Shown piece after piece: positions 1 to 11,089 of a stretch of 64,000 nucleotides of DNA. The stretch lies in assembly GCA_018894105.1 (NCBI GenBank), contig CM032123.1, positions 25,273,744-25,337,743 of the forward strand. The letters are read 5' to 3'. The notes beneath the pieces are model-generated. The model was given only the letters and a program-made list of their open reading frames with translations. It did no database searches and was not told the DNA's origin. Every line of letters starts with the position of its first letter. The first letter of the stretch is position 1. Source of the stretch: Jacaranda mimosifolia. Taxonomy: Eukaryota > Streptophyta > Magnoliopsida > Lamiales > Bignoniaceae. A program made the translations under genes and the position numbers.

Positions 1-486
1 ATTCCGAGACCATCACTCAGGTCGAGATAACAGTGTCCTACAGAATTTGTACCAACAATATGTATAGTTTAATTGTTTTGAAATGATAGTATGTAATTTA
101 TATCAAATATGTGATAATAGAATGATAGGATAGGTTTTTGATTAATTAAAACTGAAAATAAATGATATTTTAGGTGAAAATAAAGAGAAGTTATTATTAT
201 TTTTTGAAATAATAAAAAAAATATGAAAATGGCTTTTGCAAAAGAAACTAAACGGGCACTAAGTATTATGATTCTAAAGTTTACAAATTGTACCTTTTTG
301 GAACTAAGGAGAAGGATCACGGTAGTTGGATAAGAAAGAATATTAATAGAAAATTTTCTTTACTTAAAAAATTTATATTTTTTACTGAAGCTTGGGAAAT
401 GGTCAGAATATTGAGTTCTGGAATAGCCGTTGGATCGGAACTTTTTTTTTTTTGGTTAAGAGAGAGAGAAAAACGTAAACCATATC
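1..486. other. AT-rich flank with a MITE-like end
   Basis: No gene is recognised here. Near 238-265 the sequence reads AAACTAAACGGGCACTAAG, which resembles the outer end of a hAT- or Harbinger-type MITE. A matching inverted end to the left is not clear, so this is probably a fragment. The short open frames are AT-rich and have no recognisable domain. Confidence 0.35.
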
Positions 487-943
487 ATTGATTAGAATTC
501 AAAGCCAAAACATGATCAATGATATCAGAAGCTATAATGTTAGATTGATACAAAGATAGTTCAGATTTAGCCAGATAATAGGTATACTAATTGGCGCTGC
601 GACGAACATCATGGAAAGAAATTAAATTTAAAACACAAGTACTCTCCATTCCATTTGATATCAGGGGATCAATGGCAGGTAAATTAAGAATGTCTTCACG
701 GAGAGCTCGACTAACCGAAAAATAATTCCTTTCAGAAATAACATCTGACCAAGCGAAGCTCGAACATATTTTACATGCCAGTTTAACCTCTGCACATTCT
801 GCAGATCCAGAAGACCGCAAATGAGACGAGAATGCCATGCCAAACATTCCCCTACGGAGTTATGAGCAACAAGATCGATTTCTACAGCACAATTATTCTT
901 GAAGATTGCAGCGTCAAAATTCACTTTAATCTGGGCTAATCTT
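487..943 (-). pseudogene. LINE-type RNase H domain remnant (downstream part)
   Basis: Reading the minus strand from about 936 gives VNFDAAIF, the first beta strand of the plant RVT_3/RNase H fold found at the end of LINE ORF2 and its relatives. It is followed in shifted frames by CLAWHSRLI, SAECAEVKLACK (the AE-A helix) and FHDVRRSAN (the HVRRSAN motif), then LAKSELSL. At least two frameshifts and an in-frame stop after RRSAN show it is dead. The family would cleave the RNA of RNA-DNA hybrids during retrotransposition. The frame is cut at 943 by a CACTA element and resumes at 2970. Confidence 0.75.
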
Positions 944-2969
944 CACTGCAAGAAAATTTGCATATAGTGGCATTTTTTAATATAATAATACAGAAAACTA
1001 ATATAGTGATAGTCGCAAAAAAGTGTTACTATAATTTAATATTTAGTGGCATTGATTATTAAATGACAAACAAAATAGTGACATTTGATTGAAAATTTCA
1101 AGATAAATGTATTTCAAAGATATTTAATTATTGCCACTAATTTTTCTTAGAAAAATGCCGCTAATATGTAGTTATGGTGTCATTTGAAAAAAAAATGTCA
1201 TAAAATATTTAGTGGCACTAACTAAATGGCATTTTATAGGTAATGACACACAGTAATATAGTGATAATCGAAACAAATGTTACTATAATAAAATATTTAG
1301 TGGCATTTGATTATTAGATAATATAAAAAATAGTGGTATTTGATATTACAAATATTAACAAAAATATAATTTGAAGACATTTAATTAGTGCCACTAATTT
1401 TTTAAAAAATGTCACTCATACTTATTTATGGTGTCATCTAGGAAAATGCCACAAATTATTTAGTGGCACTAAATTAGTGACATTCTATAGTTTAATGATA
1501 ACTGTAGAAAAAAAGTCACTATAATATAATATTTAGTGGCGTTTGATTAATAAATTGATAAATTAATAAAAATAGTGACATTTGATTAAAAATGCCCACA
1601 TTATTGTATTTGCAAGGTATTTAGTAGTGCCACTGATTATTTCCTACAAATGTCTTTAATATTTATTTATGGTGTCATTTATAAAAAATGCCGCAAACTA
1701 TTTAATATCGTTAATTTAATGTCATTTTACAACATAGTGACACCTTAAAATAACATAGTAATATTAATAAAAAAATACCGCTATAATATAAAATTGATAA
1801 TTTAATGGTAATTGATTAATAAATGTTAAATAAATATAATTTCTTAAAAAAATAACATAACTATATGTTAAAGGAATTTAACTAGCATCAATATTTTAAA
1901 AAAAGAAGAAGAATATCTCACATAATTTAGTAATGGCTTGACGTGAAATAAATGCTTCATAATTAGACAAATTATAGATGTATTAATAATTGTAAAATTT
2001 ATAAATTTATATCTTATCATAATGTATTGATTAAATTAACTACTTGATATACTTTTAATGTATCAACTAAATTAATCATATTTTAAAAAAAAAAATCAAA
2101 ATTTAAGTTTTTGCTCTTTTTTTTTCTTTTTTCTTTTCTCTCTTTCCTACGTTATGTTTTTTCTAAATATTATCCATCTCTAAATTTAATCTCTCACACA
2201 TTTTCAAATGTGTTATTTAATATAATAGTTTGAGTATATATTCAATAATTCAAAAAATAGACTTTCAAAGTATAAAAATAAATTAGTATTTTTGACTATA
2301 TATATTGAATATTTGATAGATGCCTAGATGATAAATTCATTTCTTTGCAAATAGATAGTTTCAGGTTCGAGTCTTATATAGAATAATTGGGGCATGTTGA
2401 AGTCTCATATGTGGAATACTGGATGTAGATTAACATGTTATTCAAAATAATTTTTTGTGGCATTTAATTTAGCATGTTAGTTAATTAATTTCTTATGGCA
2501 TGTTAGTATGTTACCTACAGAAATCTTTTGTGGCATTTTAACATCATTATATGTATTTTCTGTGGCAAGTTAGCATGTCATTTAAAATAATTTTTGTGAT
2601 ATTTTAACATGTCATTTATTTTGCTTTTTGTGGCGTATTGCCTTGTCATTTAAAGGAATTTCAGTGTTATTTTAACATGTCACTATATGCATTTTTAGTG
2701 GCATATTAACGTGTAATTTAAAAGCATCTTTATTGGCACTTTGACATGTTATTTAATGCATTTATGGTGACATTTTAATGTATCATTTAATACATTTTTT
2801 TGTTGCATTTTAGTAATGTTACAATAGAGATAAATTAATGACATTTATACCTTTAACTACACCACTATAAGTGGCACTTTTAAAAAATGCTATTAAATAT
2901 AAAATTGCCACTACAACACTATTTAAGTGGCACTTTTTAATTCCACTAAATGCAATTTTTCTTGTAGTG
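944..2969. mobile_element. Non-autonomous CACTA element (2.0 kb)
   Basis: The left end begins CACTGCAAGAAAATTTGCAT. The right end, read on the other strand, begins CACTACAAGAAAAATTGCAT, so the terminal inverted repeats match over about 20 bases. Both sides carry the 3-bp target duplication CTT (941-943 and 2970-2972), as expected for CACTA (En/Spm) elements. Both halves hold many copies of a TAGTGGCA-like motif in both orientations, typical of subterminal transposase-binding repeats. No transposase reading frame is visible, so movement would need an enzyme supplied in trans. It sits inside a LINE-type RNase H frame. Confidence 0.88.
2318..2400 (+). repeat. tRNA-like (SINE-head) fragment inside the CACTA element
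   Basis: A good RNA polymerase III B box, CAGGTTCGAGTC, is preceded about 30 bases upstream by an A-box-like GCCTAGATGATAAATTC. The spacing and the sequence between resemble a degenerate tRNA or the head of a tRNA-derived SINE. No clean A-tail or cloverleaf was established. Confidence 0.35.
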
Positions 2970-3110
2970 CTTGGTGCATGCCATGTTGTAATGAGTCACC
3001 AAACATTTGCAAAGACACCACAGTAGATGCATTAGTGATCTGGTTGATAATATTCCACTTCACTTGCAAGGTTTGGTGAATTTTACTTTCCTCTCAAACT
3101 GAAAATATAA
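2970..3110 (-). pseudogene. LINE-type frame remnant (upstream part)
   Basis: On the minus strand about 45 codons are open, with KFTKPCKWNIINQITNAS followed by VVSLQMFGDSLQHGMH. This fits the linker before the RNase H domain of plant LINE-type proteins. It meets the CACTA target duplication at 2972 and, with the element removed, leads toward the VNFDAA strand near 936, although one further frameshift lies between. It ends near 3110, where a different repeat begins. Confidence 0.6.
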
Positions 3111-4062
3111 TTTATTTTTAGGTTAGTTACATCGTTACAGAAACTATCCCTGAGGTTTTCAAAATTACAAGTACCTCCCCTAACATTAACCGCCATTTGG
3201 AAAACATGACAGAATGGGTCAAATGACCGTTATACCCTCACTTATTTAGAAAAAATAAAAAGTTACTGAAAAAAAGATATTTTTGCCCCATTGTGTGTGA
3301 AGAATGTAGAGGGGCTTATTTATCTCTATTCCCGTCTATTTCCCCCCTCCTTCTCACTGAAAAGCCGTATTCCTCTCTATTGGTGGGGCATACTTATTTT
3401 TTAGCCACAAAATCTACTAGAAAAACTTTAGGTTCTTCATTATTCTACACACAAAGGCACCAAGTGACGCATTCATGAAGTTTTTGGTGCATTTTATATT
3501 TTCAATCAAAAAGAGCATACAAAGGTATGGGCAAGTCTTATTACAACTATTTTTTCTTATTTTTGTGTTAGATCAAGTTAGTTTTAGAGATATTTTGTGT
3601 TGAACTTTACTATTTTGTGATTTTATAGAGTTGTGTGACTTATTTTTTCTCCAAAAATATTTTTTTTCCTTTTTTTTTGTAGTTTTTGACACAATATTAT
3701 GTGGTGGAATGTTTATTTGATGAATGTATAGTTTTATTTTGCATGATTTGATGTTCTTTATGAAAAACCCTAATTTTTTTATTGTTGACACTAAATAAAA
3801 ACCCTACCTTTTGGTTATTGTGCTCATTTTTGCTTTTTTTTTAAAAAAAAAAATTAATGTTGCTTAGAAAGAAACTCTACTTTTAATTAGGATAGGAATT
3901 TTGAGTCCTTTGAAAGAAACTCATTCATGTATTTTGATATTTTGTTTAGGATAGAAACTTTGTGTAAAATATAATCAAGAATCGTGTTAGTTCTTGTATG
4001 TATGTTATAAAGAATAAGTCCAATCACATTATTGTTCTTTTCTGATCATTATGTAATGTTAT
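3111..4062. other. AT-rich intergenic sequence
   Basis: No gene is recognised. Bases 3120-3260 resemble a dispersed plant repeat (CCCTGAGGTTTTCAAAATTA); similar wording occurs near 42540-42660. The remainder is T-rich with homopolymer runs. The last five bases, GTTAT, are the left target duplication of the next element. Confidence 0.5.
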
Positions 4063-4889
4063 TGATATAGGGAAACCCAACAAGCCTAGCCCACTAACAG
4101 TTAACCAGGTGTTCAATTAGGCCCAAAACTTCATTGGGTTATTTCGTCAACTCAATTACCAACATCCCATTAGTCAACCAGTATGTGGTCAATTGGCTTG
4201 AGTATGATCATTGGGCCTACATCTAGAAGAGGCCTTTGGGCCCAAGGAGTCCCATCATCTTGACCAGAGCATGACTAGGTGACTAACAAACAAGGAAATA
4301 CCTTGACCCTAGGAGGTCGATTGGTGAAACGGGAAGCATTTTCCCACAACCAGTCACTGTCGTATTGAATGCTCCACAACTACCTCTCTGTCACATTAAA
4401 TGCACTGATAGACGGCGTGGCTCGATATTTATGAAGCATGCCTCTACTGTAGCACCAATCTGCCTCCGCATTAAATGCAGATATCTCTTCTATATACTGG
4501 GAAGAAGGAGAACGCGCTACCTGGAGAAGGTTTTAGGTGGAAGAAGACCTAAAGGTCCTTAGACAAAGACAAAGGCCTCACTGCATGAGTAAAGGCATCA
4601 TATACATTTTAACCTCTCAAGACAGACTATAAATACCCCATAGTAATCCTTCAGCTAGGTATGTTCATTATCACTTTAACCTTCACTCTACCGCTCTCTT
4701 TTTTGGTCGATTTTCATTGACTTGAGTGTTAGAGTGCTATAGCCGAAAGCTTCTTTGGGTAGCCTGATGTGTGCTATCAGTTGCAGGACTCGACCCACTC
4801 CCAACGAAACAGTCATCTTTAGCTTACATTCTGGTTGATTTCAGTGGGCCATAAACTAGTTCATTGAAAAATATATCTTACCATCATCA
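4063..4889 (+). repeat. 5' LTR of the Tat element (827 bp)
   Basis: It runs from TGATATAGGGAAACCC to ACCATCATCA. It matches 13982-14782 over its length, with many substitutions and some indels. It carries the element promoter at 4628-4635 and CCGCATTAAATGC-type blocks also found in the solo LTR at 55237-55977. Confidence 0.92.
4628..4635 (+). promoter_or_regulatory. TATA box of the Tat 5' LTR
   Basis: TATAAATA lies about 565 bases into the LTR. The same octamer is kept at 14521-14528 in the 3' LTR, which supports a functional U3 promoter in the ancestral element. Confidence 0.7.
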
Positions 4890-4890
4890 T

Positions 4891-4907
4891 TTAGCACCGT
4901 CTGGGGA
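4891..4907 (+). other. Primer binding site of the Tat element
   Basis: One base after the LTR, TTAGCACCGTCTGGGGA resembles the TGGCGCCGT... primer site, complementary to the tRNA-Asp 3' end, used by many plant gypsy elements. It carries substitutions. Confidence 0.6.
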
Positions 4908-4932
4908 AATCTAGAGTCCGTAACCTGAGAAA

Positions 4933-6470
4933 ATGGTAAATATAAGGCCAGCCATTTCAAAAAGAGTTTAGGGTTTTCGACCCTTCCTCATCATCCCCAA
5001 CAAGATCAAGATATGACTAGACCTAGTTCCCAGCCTGAGCAAGTAGTAACTCTGACTATGCCACAACTTATGCAGTTAATAAGTGAGCAGATATTAGCCC
5101 AGAACCCAATTGTTAGCCGCCTTATAGAAGCACAACAATCAACCTGGACCAGTAGCTAGCGCCACCCCCATCCTTCGCATCATGATGAAAGGCCCCAGAA
5201 TGAGGATGGGGCGAGACAAGAGACACGTCAACCCCCTAATCGACGAGATGACAGTCCAGGTTGATGTCTACATGATGAGACTCACTTACATCCCCATGAA
5301 GAAGCATCTGACTATGTGGAACATTTCACTCGACCTATTCAAACCCAGCAGCGCAATAAGGTTGAGCGATATAAAGCTCAACTAAACAGGAACATGTGAC
5401 AGGCAAATCGAGAAGAATAGGAATAAGTGTCGTACCAAGTCCAGTAGTTGACTAGGCGCCTCAAGGAAATTTTGAGGAGAAATACATAAAAAAAACACCT
5501 AGCATGACGGCACACCCCAGCTTCACCACGGGGATCACCATTTATCTAGGAGATAATCAACGAGCCCATAATTGTCGTTGCAAAAATTCCAATTGGTCTG
5601 CCTCGGTATAATGACTCAACAGACCCGAATGAGCACTTACTTCGGTTTGAGCACATGATGTAGCTCTATGGGCACAATGAGTACATTCATGCGAAAATGC
5701 TAGTCACCACATTCTAGGGTATAGCGTTTGATTGGTTTGTCAAGCTGGAGCCAACATCGATTTTTTCATATGACGAGATTTGTGACAAGTTCCTACACCA
5801 GTTTGCTAGTAGAAGGAAAGCAAAACTCCCCACTACTCACTTACATACGGTGAAACAGAATGAGGGATAATCTCTTTGAGACTTCTTTGCTAGATTTAAC
5901 ACTGAAGTACTGAAAATTGACAGTCCCCGAATTAAATTCTTGATTGATGTGCTATTCCTTGGTCTCAAACATAAGGAATGAGTTAATGTATTGGTCAGGG
6001 AGAGACCAAGATCGATAGAAGAGCTCTCGACCTTGCTAAGAGGTATATGACCCAATAGAACATGAACATACTGAAGTATGGGAACCCTGACAATGAAAAG
6101 AAAAAGACTAAGAAGAAAGATGATAGACAGCACAATGATAGTCATCGATCTCCCATCAAGAGATTCCACAACTACACCTCACTGAATACTGCAAAGAAAG
6201 AGGTCTTGTTCGCTATCCAAAATGATAACCTCCTTAAAAAGCCCATAAGGTTAACCGAAACTGAAGCTATAAAGAGATTTAAGAAATATTGTCACTTCCA
6301 CAGATAGAAGGGGCATGATACTAAAGATTGTTTCAGCCTGTATGATGAGATTGAGAGGCTCATTCGATAAGGACATCTGAAGAAGTTGGCTAATGAGAAA
6401 GGCAAATAGGATGAGGTCTGGCTGACCAGACTCCGCGTAGAGAAATGTTGGCTAGCTCGATAAGGGAAGA
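4933..6470 (+). pseudogene. gag of the Tat element (decayed)
   Basis: The first ATG after the primer site (4933) reads MVNIRPAISK and soon meets a stop. The retrotransposon gag core is clear at about 5640-6050: RFEHMM, GIAFDWFVKL, FLHQFASRRK, FFARFNTEVL and FLGLKHKE. Near 6285-6370, YCHFHR and KGHDTKDC are followed by EIERLIR and GHLKKLANEKG, the usual end of Tat gag. Gag would form the particle that packages element RNA. In-frame stops sit where relatives have glutamine or arginine, for example at TTF-stop-GIA. At least one frameshift lies in the N-terminal third. Confidence 0.82.
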
Positions 6471-6729
6471 TAAAAGAAAAAGGCCAGTTAACGATCAACA
6501 CCCACCCGTCTAAGGTCTGATTGATACTATTGCTGGGGGACCAACGAGAGGAGACTCCAAATCAATTAAAAGGTAGAACCAACGGAGACTAGAATTGACT
6601 ATCCTCCCTGATCAAAATAGTTTTTCAACTTTCCACCAGTGAGGAGCCCATATTCTTCTCTGATTCTGATCTCTCGATCTCAAGCACTAAGGGACCAATA
6701 GTAAACTGGATTGCTCCTCATTGTATAAG

Positions 6730-7160
6730 TTGAAATTGCTAATTTTGAGGTAAGGAAGGTTTTGGTAGACAACGGCAGTTCTTCGAACATAATTTTTTTT
6801 ATCAACTTTGAAAATGATGAATTTGGAAAAGCTGAAGTTTGATTTGGTTCGGCCCCCCTAGTCGAGTTTGGAAGATCTGAGATCATCCTTGAAGGATCCA
6901 TTAACTTGTCTACCTCATTCGGAGAAGTACCTAGAAGGTGGACACTTATGGTTAACTACCTAGTGGTCGACGTGCCTTTTGCTTATAATGTCATAATTGG
7001 GAGGCTTGTGTTGAACAACTTCAGGAAAATCATCTCCACTTACCACATAAAAGTCAAGTTCCCAACAGCTGTAGGAACAAGAGCTCTACTGTACACCATA
7101 AAGGAGGCTTGGCAATGCTACACCATTTCAATCAAGGCAAATGAGCAAAAGACTTGACCT
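6730..7160 (+). pseudogene. Protease domain of Tat pol (decayed)
   Basis: VEIANFEVRKVLVDNGSSSN contains the aspartic-protease active-site stretch in the Tat form (VDNGSS rather than DTGS). It is followed by IILEGSINLSTSFGE, then FAYNVIIGRLVLNNF and STYHIKVKFPT, the second half of a retropepsin fold. One stop falls in the middle (EV-stop-FGSAP). The enzyme would cut the element polyprotein. It lies between gag and the reverse transcriptase. Confidence 0.78.
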
Positions 7161-7369
7161 TAATTGAAACCTTCTAGGGGCATCCCAATAACGGAACCCA
7201 AAGAGGGATAGCAAAATAAGAAGACAAAGCTTGAGGAAACCAATGTCAAACTGGTTGGAGAATTCAAGACTTAGAACTCAAGCCCCAAAATTTTGACAAG
7301 ACTACAAGGATTGGGACTAGTCTGGGAAGCGACTTTCCCAAAAAATATATTGATATTTTTGCTTGGAAA

Positions 7370-8156
7370 GCTGCTGACCTTCAAGGAATTAACCCCAACA
7401 TCATCATCCACCACCTGAATATGGACCCCTCATTCAAGCCAGTCAAACAGAAGACTAGGACCTTCAATGTGGGAAGATGCCAGACATTGAGGAAGAGTTC
7501 AACAAACTCTTAGAGGCATGCTACCTTATAGAAATTAAATATCCTAGTTGGCTTTGTAATATAGTTCTTGTCCATAAGAATGAAGGCAAGTGGAGAATGT
7601 GTAATAATTTTACCGATTTGAATAAAGCTTATCCTAAAAACCCTTACCCACTTCCTCAAATAGATTTACTAGTTAACTCAACAACAGGTTGTGATCTTTT
7701 GAGCATGATAGATGCCTTCTAGGATTATTATCAAATCTTTATAGCCCCTAAAGACAAGGATAAGACCTCTTTGTGGTACCCAACAGTTTATACTGTTTCC
7801 TGATCATGCCTTTTGGCCTCAAGAATGTAGGTGCAACTTACCAAAAACTTGTGAACTTTATATTCAAAAATGAGATCGGGCAGGCCTTGAAGGTCTATGT
7901 CGATGACATGATCATCATGACAGAAAGAGATCAAAACCATTTAGCTGATTTCAACCATACTTTCTCAATACTAAGAGCATTTGGCGTGAAACCTAACCCC
8001 AACAAGTGCACGTGTGGGATAAGAAGAGGAAATTTTTTGGAATATATGGTTAGCCAAAGAGGTGTAGAAGCAAACCCACAAAAGATACAGGCGATTCAGG
8101 ATATATCACCATCCGAATGGTCAAAGACATACAGAGGTTGGTTGGAAGAATCATAG
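7370..8156 (+). pseudogene. Reverse transcriptase domain of Tat pol (decayed)
   Basis: The order is FAWKAADLQGI, the KWRMCNNFTDLNKAYPK block, PLPQIDLLVNSTTGCDLLSM, a stop in DAF-stop-DYYQ, then IMPFGLKN after a frameshift, and the catalytic YVDDM with YVDD at 7896-7907. KCTCGIRRGNFLEYMVSQRG, the end of the palm and thumb, follows. The catalytic aspartates remain but frameshifts and stops prevent a full product. RT copies element RNA to DNA. Confidence 0.88.
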
Positions 8157-8199
8157 CTCTAAATGGGTTCATCGCCTGACTAACAAATAAAAGCTTGCC

Positions 8200-8720
8200 A
8201 TTTTTCAAAATTCTCAGGAATGCGAGAAAGTTCTAGTGGACGGAAGAGTGTGACCAAGCTCTGGTTGATTTAAAGCAGTATTTATTAGCATCCTTATGCT
8301 TGCCAAGCCTGAGGTCGGGGAAGTCTTGTATATTTATTTAGCGGCCTTACCAGCGGCAATAAGCTCTATCTTGGTCTCTACTCAGCATAGCACATGTAGG
8401 CCAATATATTACATCAGCAAAGCTTTGCGAGGCCCAGAACATAACTACTTGGAGATCAAAAAGTTTGCTCTCGCTTTGATCATAGCAGCTAGGAAGTTGA
8501 GGCCCTATTTTCAATCCCATTCTATTGTTATCTTGACAAACCAACTATTGAAACAGATAATTTCAAAACCAGACACATCGAAAAGACTGACCAAATGGGC
8601 TATCGAGTTAGGAGAGTTTGATGTCACTTTTTAGCCCCGAACTGCTATAAAAGCACAAGTGTTGGTATACTTCGTAGTAGAATGTGTTAACCTACCCAGG
8701 GAGGTCGAACCAAACCCACT
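8200..8720 (+). pseudogene. First RNase H domain of Tat pol (decayed)
   Basis: LAKPEVGEVLYIYLA, PIYYISKALRGPEHNYLEIK, FALALIIAARKLRPYF and a strand matching the TDQPLKQI block give a typical gypsy RNase H directly after RT. It ends in GEFDVTF, a stop, then PRTAIKAQVLVYF; the stop replaces the usual YxPR residue. It would remove RNA from the RNA-DNA hybrid. The expected DQ motif reads NQ here, which suggests loss of a catalytic aspartate. Confidence 0.8.
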
Positions 8721-8724
8721 TGTT

Positions 8725-9130
8725 TAGACTCTACATGTCGATGGCTTAGCAACGTCTATGGGAGAAGGGGTAGACAGTTCTCTATGCTCCCCCAAGGCTG
8801 AAGAATATGACTTTGCCATTAAACTTAACTACCTTGTCACCAATAATAAAGCAGAGTAAGAGGTCCTTCTAACTGGTATGAGGATGGCCATCAATAGGGG
8901 AATCGAATAGCTAACAGCTATTGTAGATTCCCAGTTGGACACAGAGTAGTTCGAGGGAAACTTTGAAATAAGGGAGACCATAATGAACATGTATTTCACC
9001 AAGGTCAAAAAGTTGCAATAGTACTTTAAGAAATTCACCATCAGCGAAGTCCCTAGATCAGAGAATGAAAAGGGCAGATGCCTTGTCCAAGTTTGCTAGC
9101 TCGACGAAGGGCACCAGAGATAGAACCATC
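8725..9130 (+). pseudogene. Second, archaeal-type RNase H domain of Tat pol
   Basis: TLHVDGLATSMGEGV, AIKLNYLVTNNKAE, EVLLTGMRMAINRGIE, IVDSQLDTE and ISEVPRSENEKGRCLVQ follow the archaeal-type RNase H pattern: HVDG, NNxAEYEALLxGL, SDSQL and IPRxxNxxADAL. A second RNase H after the canonical one is characteristic of plant Tat elements. Stops and substitutions (SDSQL reads VDSQL, ADAL is broken) show that it is inactive. Confidence 0.78.
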
Positions 9131-9339
9131 ACATTTTGTCTCCAAGAAACCCATAATAAGTGATCTCGACCAGAACCTAATTGGGCAAATCTAAGAATCG
9201 GCTCCCTCCTAGCAGGACGAGATCAATCCTCCTAAGGGAAAGTAAAGTGCCCAAGGACAAAGTAGAAACGCGCAGACTCAGAGGTTGGGCAGCAAAGTTC
9301 TCCCTCGATGAGTATGGTTAGCTATACATGAGATCTTTT

Positions 9340-10481
9340 TTTGGATCCCTATTGAGGTGTTTCACATCAGAGCAAGCTCTTGAGGTCTTGTAGGAAATCC
9401 ATTCGGGTATCTGTGGTAATCACTCTTATTTTTGGCCGACCTTACTAAAAGACTTTGCTAGAAAATGCCTATCCTACTATGTCCACTCTAATATCCCCCA
9501 TCAACTTGCATCGACATTGGTACCAATTCAAATCATGTGGTCATTCGACCAATGAGGCATAGACATAGTTGGTTTATTTCAAAACACTACAGGTCAAAGA
9601 AAGTACATGATTATGGTGGTCAAGTATTTTACTAAATGGGTCAAAATGGAAGTGGTCCCAAAGATAACCGACGAGACCATTAGAAGCTTCTTATGAAAAA
9701 ATATCATTTGTCGCTTTGGTCTGCCAAAGGTACTGATATCAAATAATGGAATACAATTCCAAAGCAGAAACACAAGGAACTAGTGTGAAAATTTGGAATT
9801 TAACAACACTTCACCTAGGTTAGTAACCCTTAGGTAAACGGGCAGGCTTAAGTCACACACAGGACCATTTTGGACCACATCAAAACTTGACTTGAAGGAT
9901 CCAAAGCAAATTGGGCGGATGACTTCTCAAGCGTCCTATGAGCGTACTGAACTACTTCTAGAACCGCCACGAGGCACAGTCTTTACAGTCTGGTCTGTCG
10001 CTCAGAAGCAATAGTCCCAACTGAATTAATACAACATGCAGTTCGGGTGATTCATTACAACTCGATCAGGAATTAAGCGGAAAGACAATTCAACCTCAAA
10101 ACAATTGATGATCCACGTAGTAGGCATACTCAATAATACAAAGGTATAGGTCGATAATGGCCAAGAAGTTTTCAAGTTGGAGACCTCGTCCTCAAGAAGG
10201 TTGAAGTTTCAAAAAATGTAGAAAAACTTGATCCGAAATGGGAAGGCTCATACTTGATAGTCAAAGTCGCAAAGCACAACTCTTATCGAGTAGTGAATAT
10301 GGATGGAAACGAGCTTCCTCGACCATGGAATGTAGTAAACTTGAAAAAAATTCTATGTGTGAAGAGACTTTGGTCTCCATTCAACTCTTTTGTAACTTGG
10401 TTGCAAACCAATGAAATAGACTTACATTTGACCCACTCGTCTTCAAATGCAATTATGGCTTCTAGCCTAATTATTTCTTAA
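9340..10481 (+). pseudogene. Integrase domain of Tat pol (decayed)
   Basis: A damaged zinc-binding region (EIHSGICGNHSYFWPTLLKD) leads into the catalytic core: a stop then GIDIVGLF, KYFTKWVKMEVVPKI, NIICRFGLPKVLISNNGIQF. The second catalytic aspartate (SDNG in relatives) reads SNNG. The C-terminal region has KWEGSYLIVKVAKHNSYRVV and LPRPWNVVNLKKIL, typical of Tat integrase without a chromodomain. Two stops replace tryptophan (WGIDI and FLWKN in relatives), which fits G-to-A change. The enzyme would insert the DNA copy into the chromosome. Confidence 0.84.
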
Positions 10482-10760
10482 AAATGAGAAAATCGTTTAA
10501 AGTCGCCCCGTAGTTGACAATCAAATTGGTTTCAAACCAAAAACGTCAACTAAAGTTTGACCATGGCTTCTAGCCTAGCAATTTCATAAAACAAAAAAAT
10601 CATTTTAGGTTGATCCCGTAGTCGACTAATATATACACGTACTTTGGCTCAAAAGTTCCACAATAACTTGGTGAAAAACCAAGGGAGTCGGCTCATATTC
10701 GACCATGCCTTCAAGCCTAATCATTCAATTGCGATGAAATTATCAAAAGTTGACTCAATA
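10453..10760 (+). repeat. Imperfect tandem repeats after integrase
   Basis: ATGGCTTCTAGCCTA recurs at 10455, 10563 and (as ATGCCTTCAAGCCTA) 10704. Each copy is followed by similar text containing GTAGTTGAC or GTAGTCGAC. The spacing is 108 and 141 bases. Such tandem units between integrase and the 3' LTR are known in Tat/Retand-type elements. Confidence 0.65.
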
Positions 10761-11089
10761 GTCGACTACAAACTTATTTCAAATCAGCCGATCGATATGA
10801 TAAATGCATAAATTTACTTGCCCATTTAAAATCGATTCCAAATTCAACCATTAACTTGGTTCTAAACCAATTAAATATTACACGTTTCTTTATATACAAG
10901 ACCACAAAAGGTCGACAAGTTACATTGAGAAAAAAATTACTTCTTCATTTATTTAAAGTTGAGCTAGCAAATTGAACCAAAACAAACATGAAGACAAGTT
11001 GACAATGAATGAACAAAAACTTGATATGATAAAATAAAAACATCCAAATTACATCCAGAAAAAATTTCAAATTACATCAGATCATTTGC

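Noticed and set aside
5837..6169. Minus-strand 110-codon frame in the Tat gag region
   Set aside because: It is the shadow of the gag core, which reads clearly on the plus strand.
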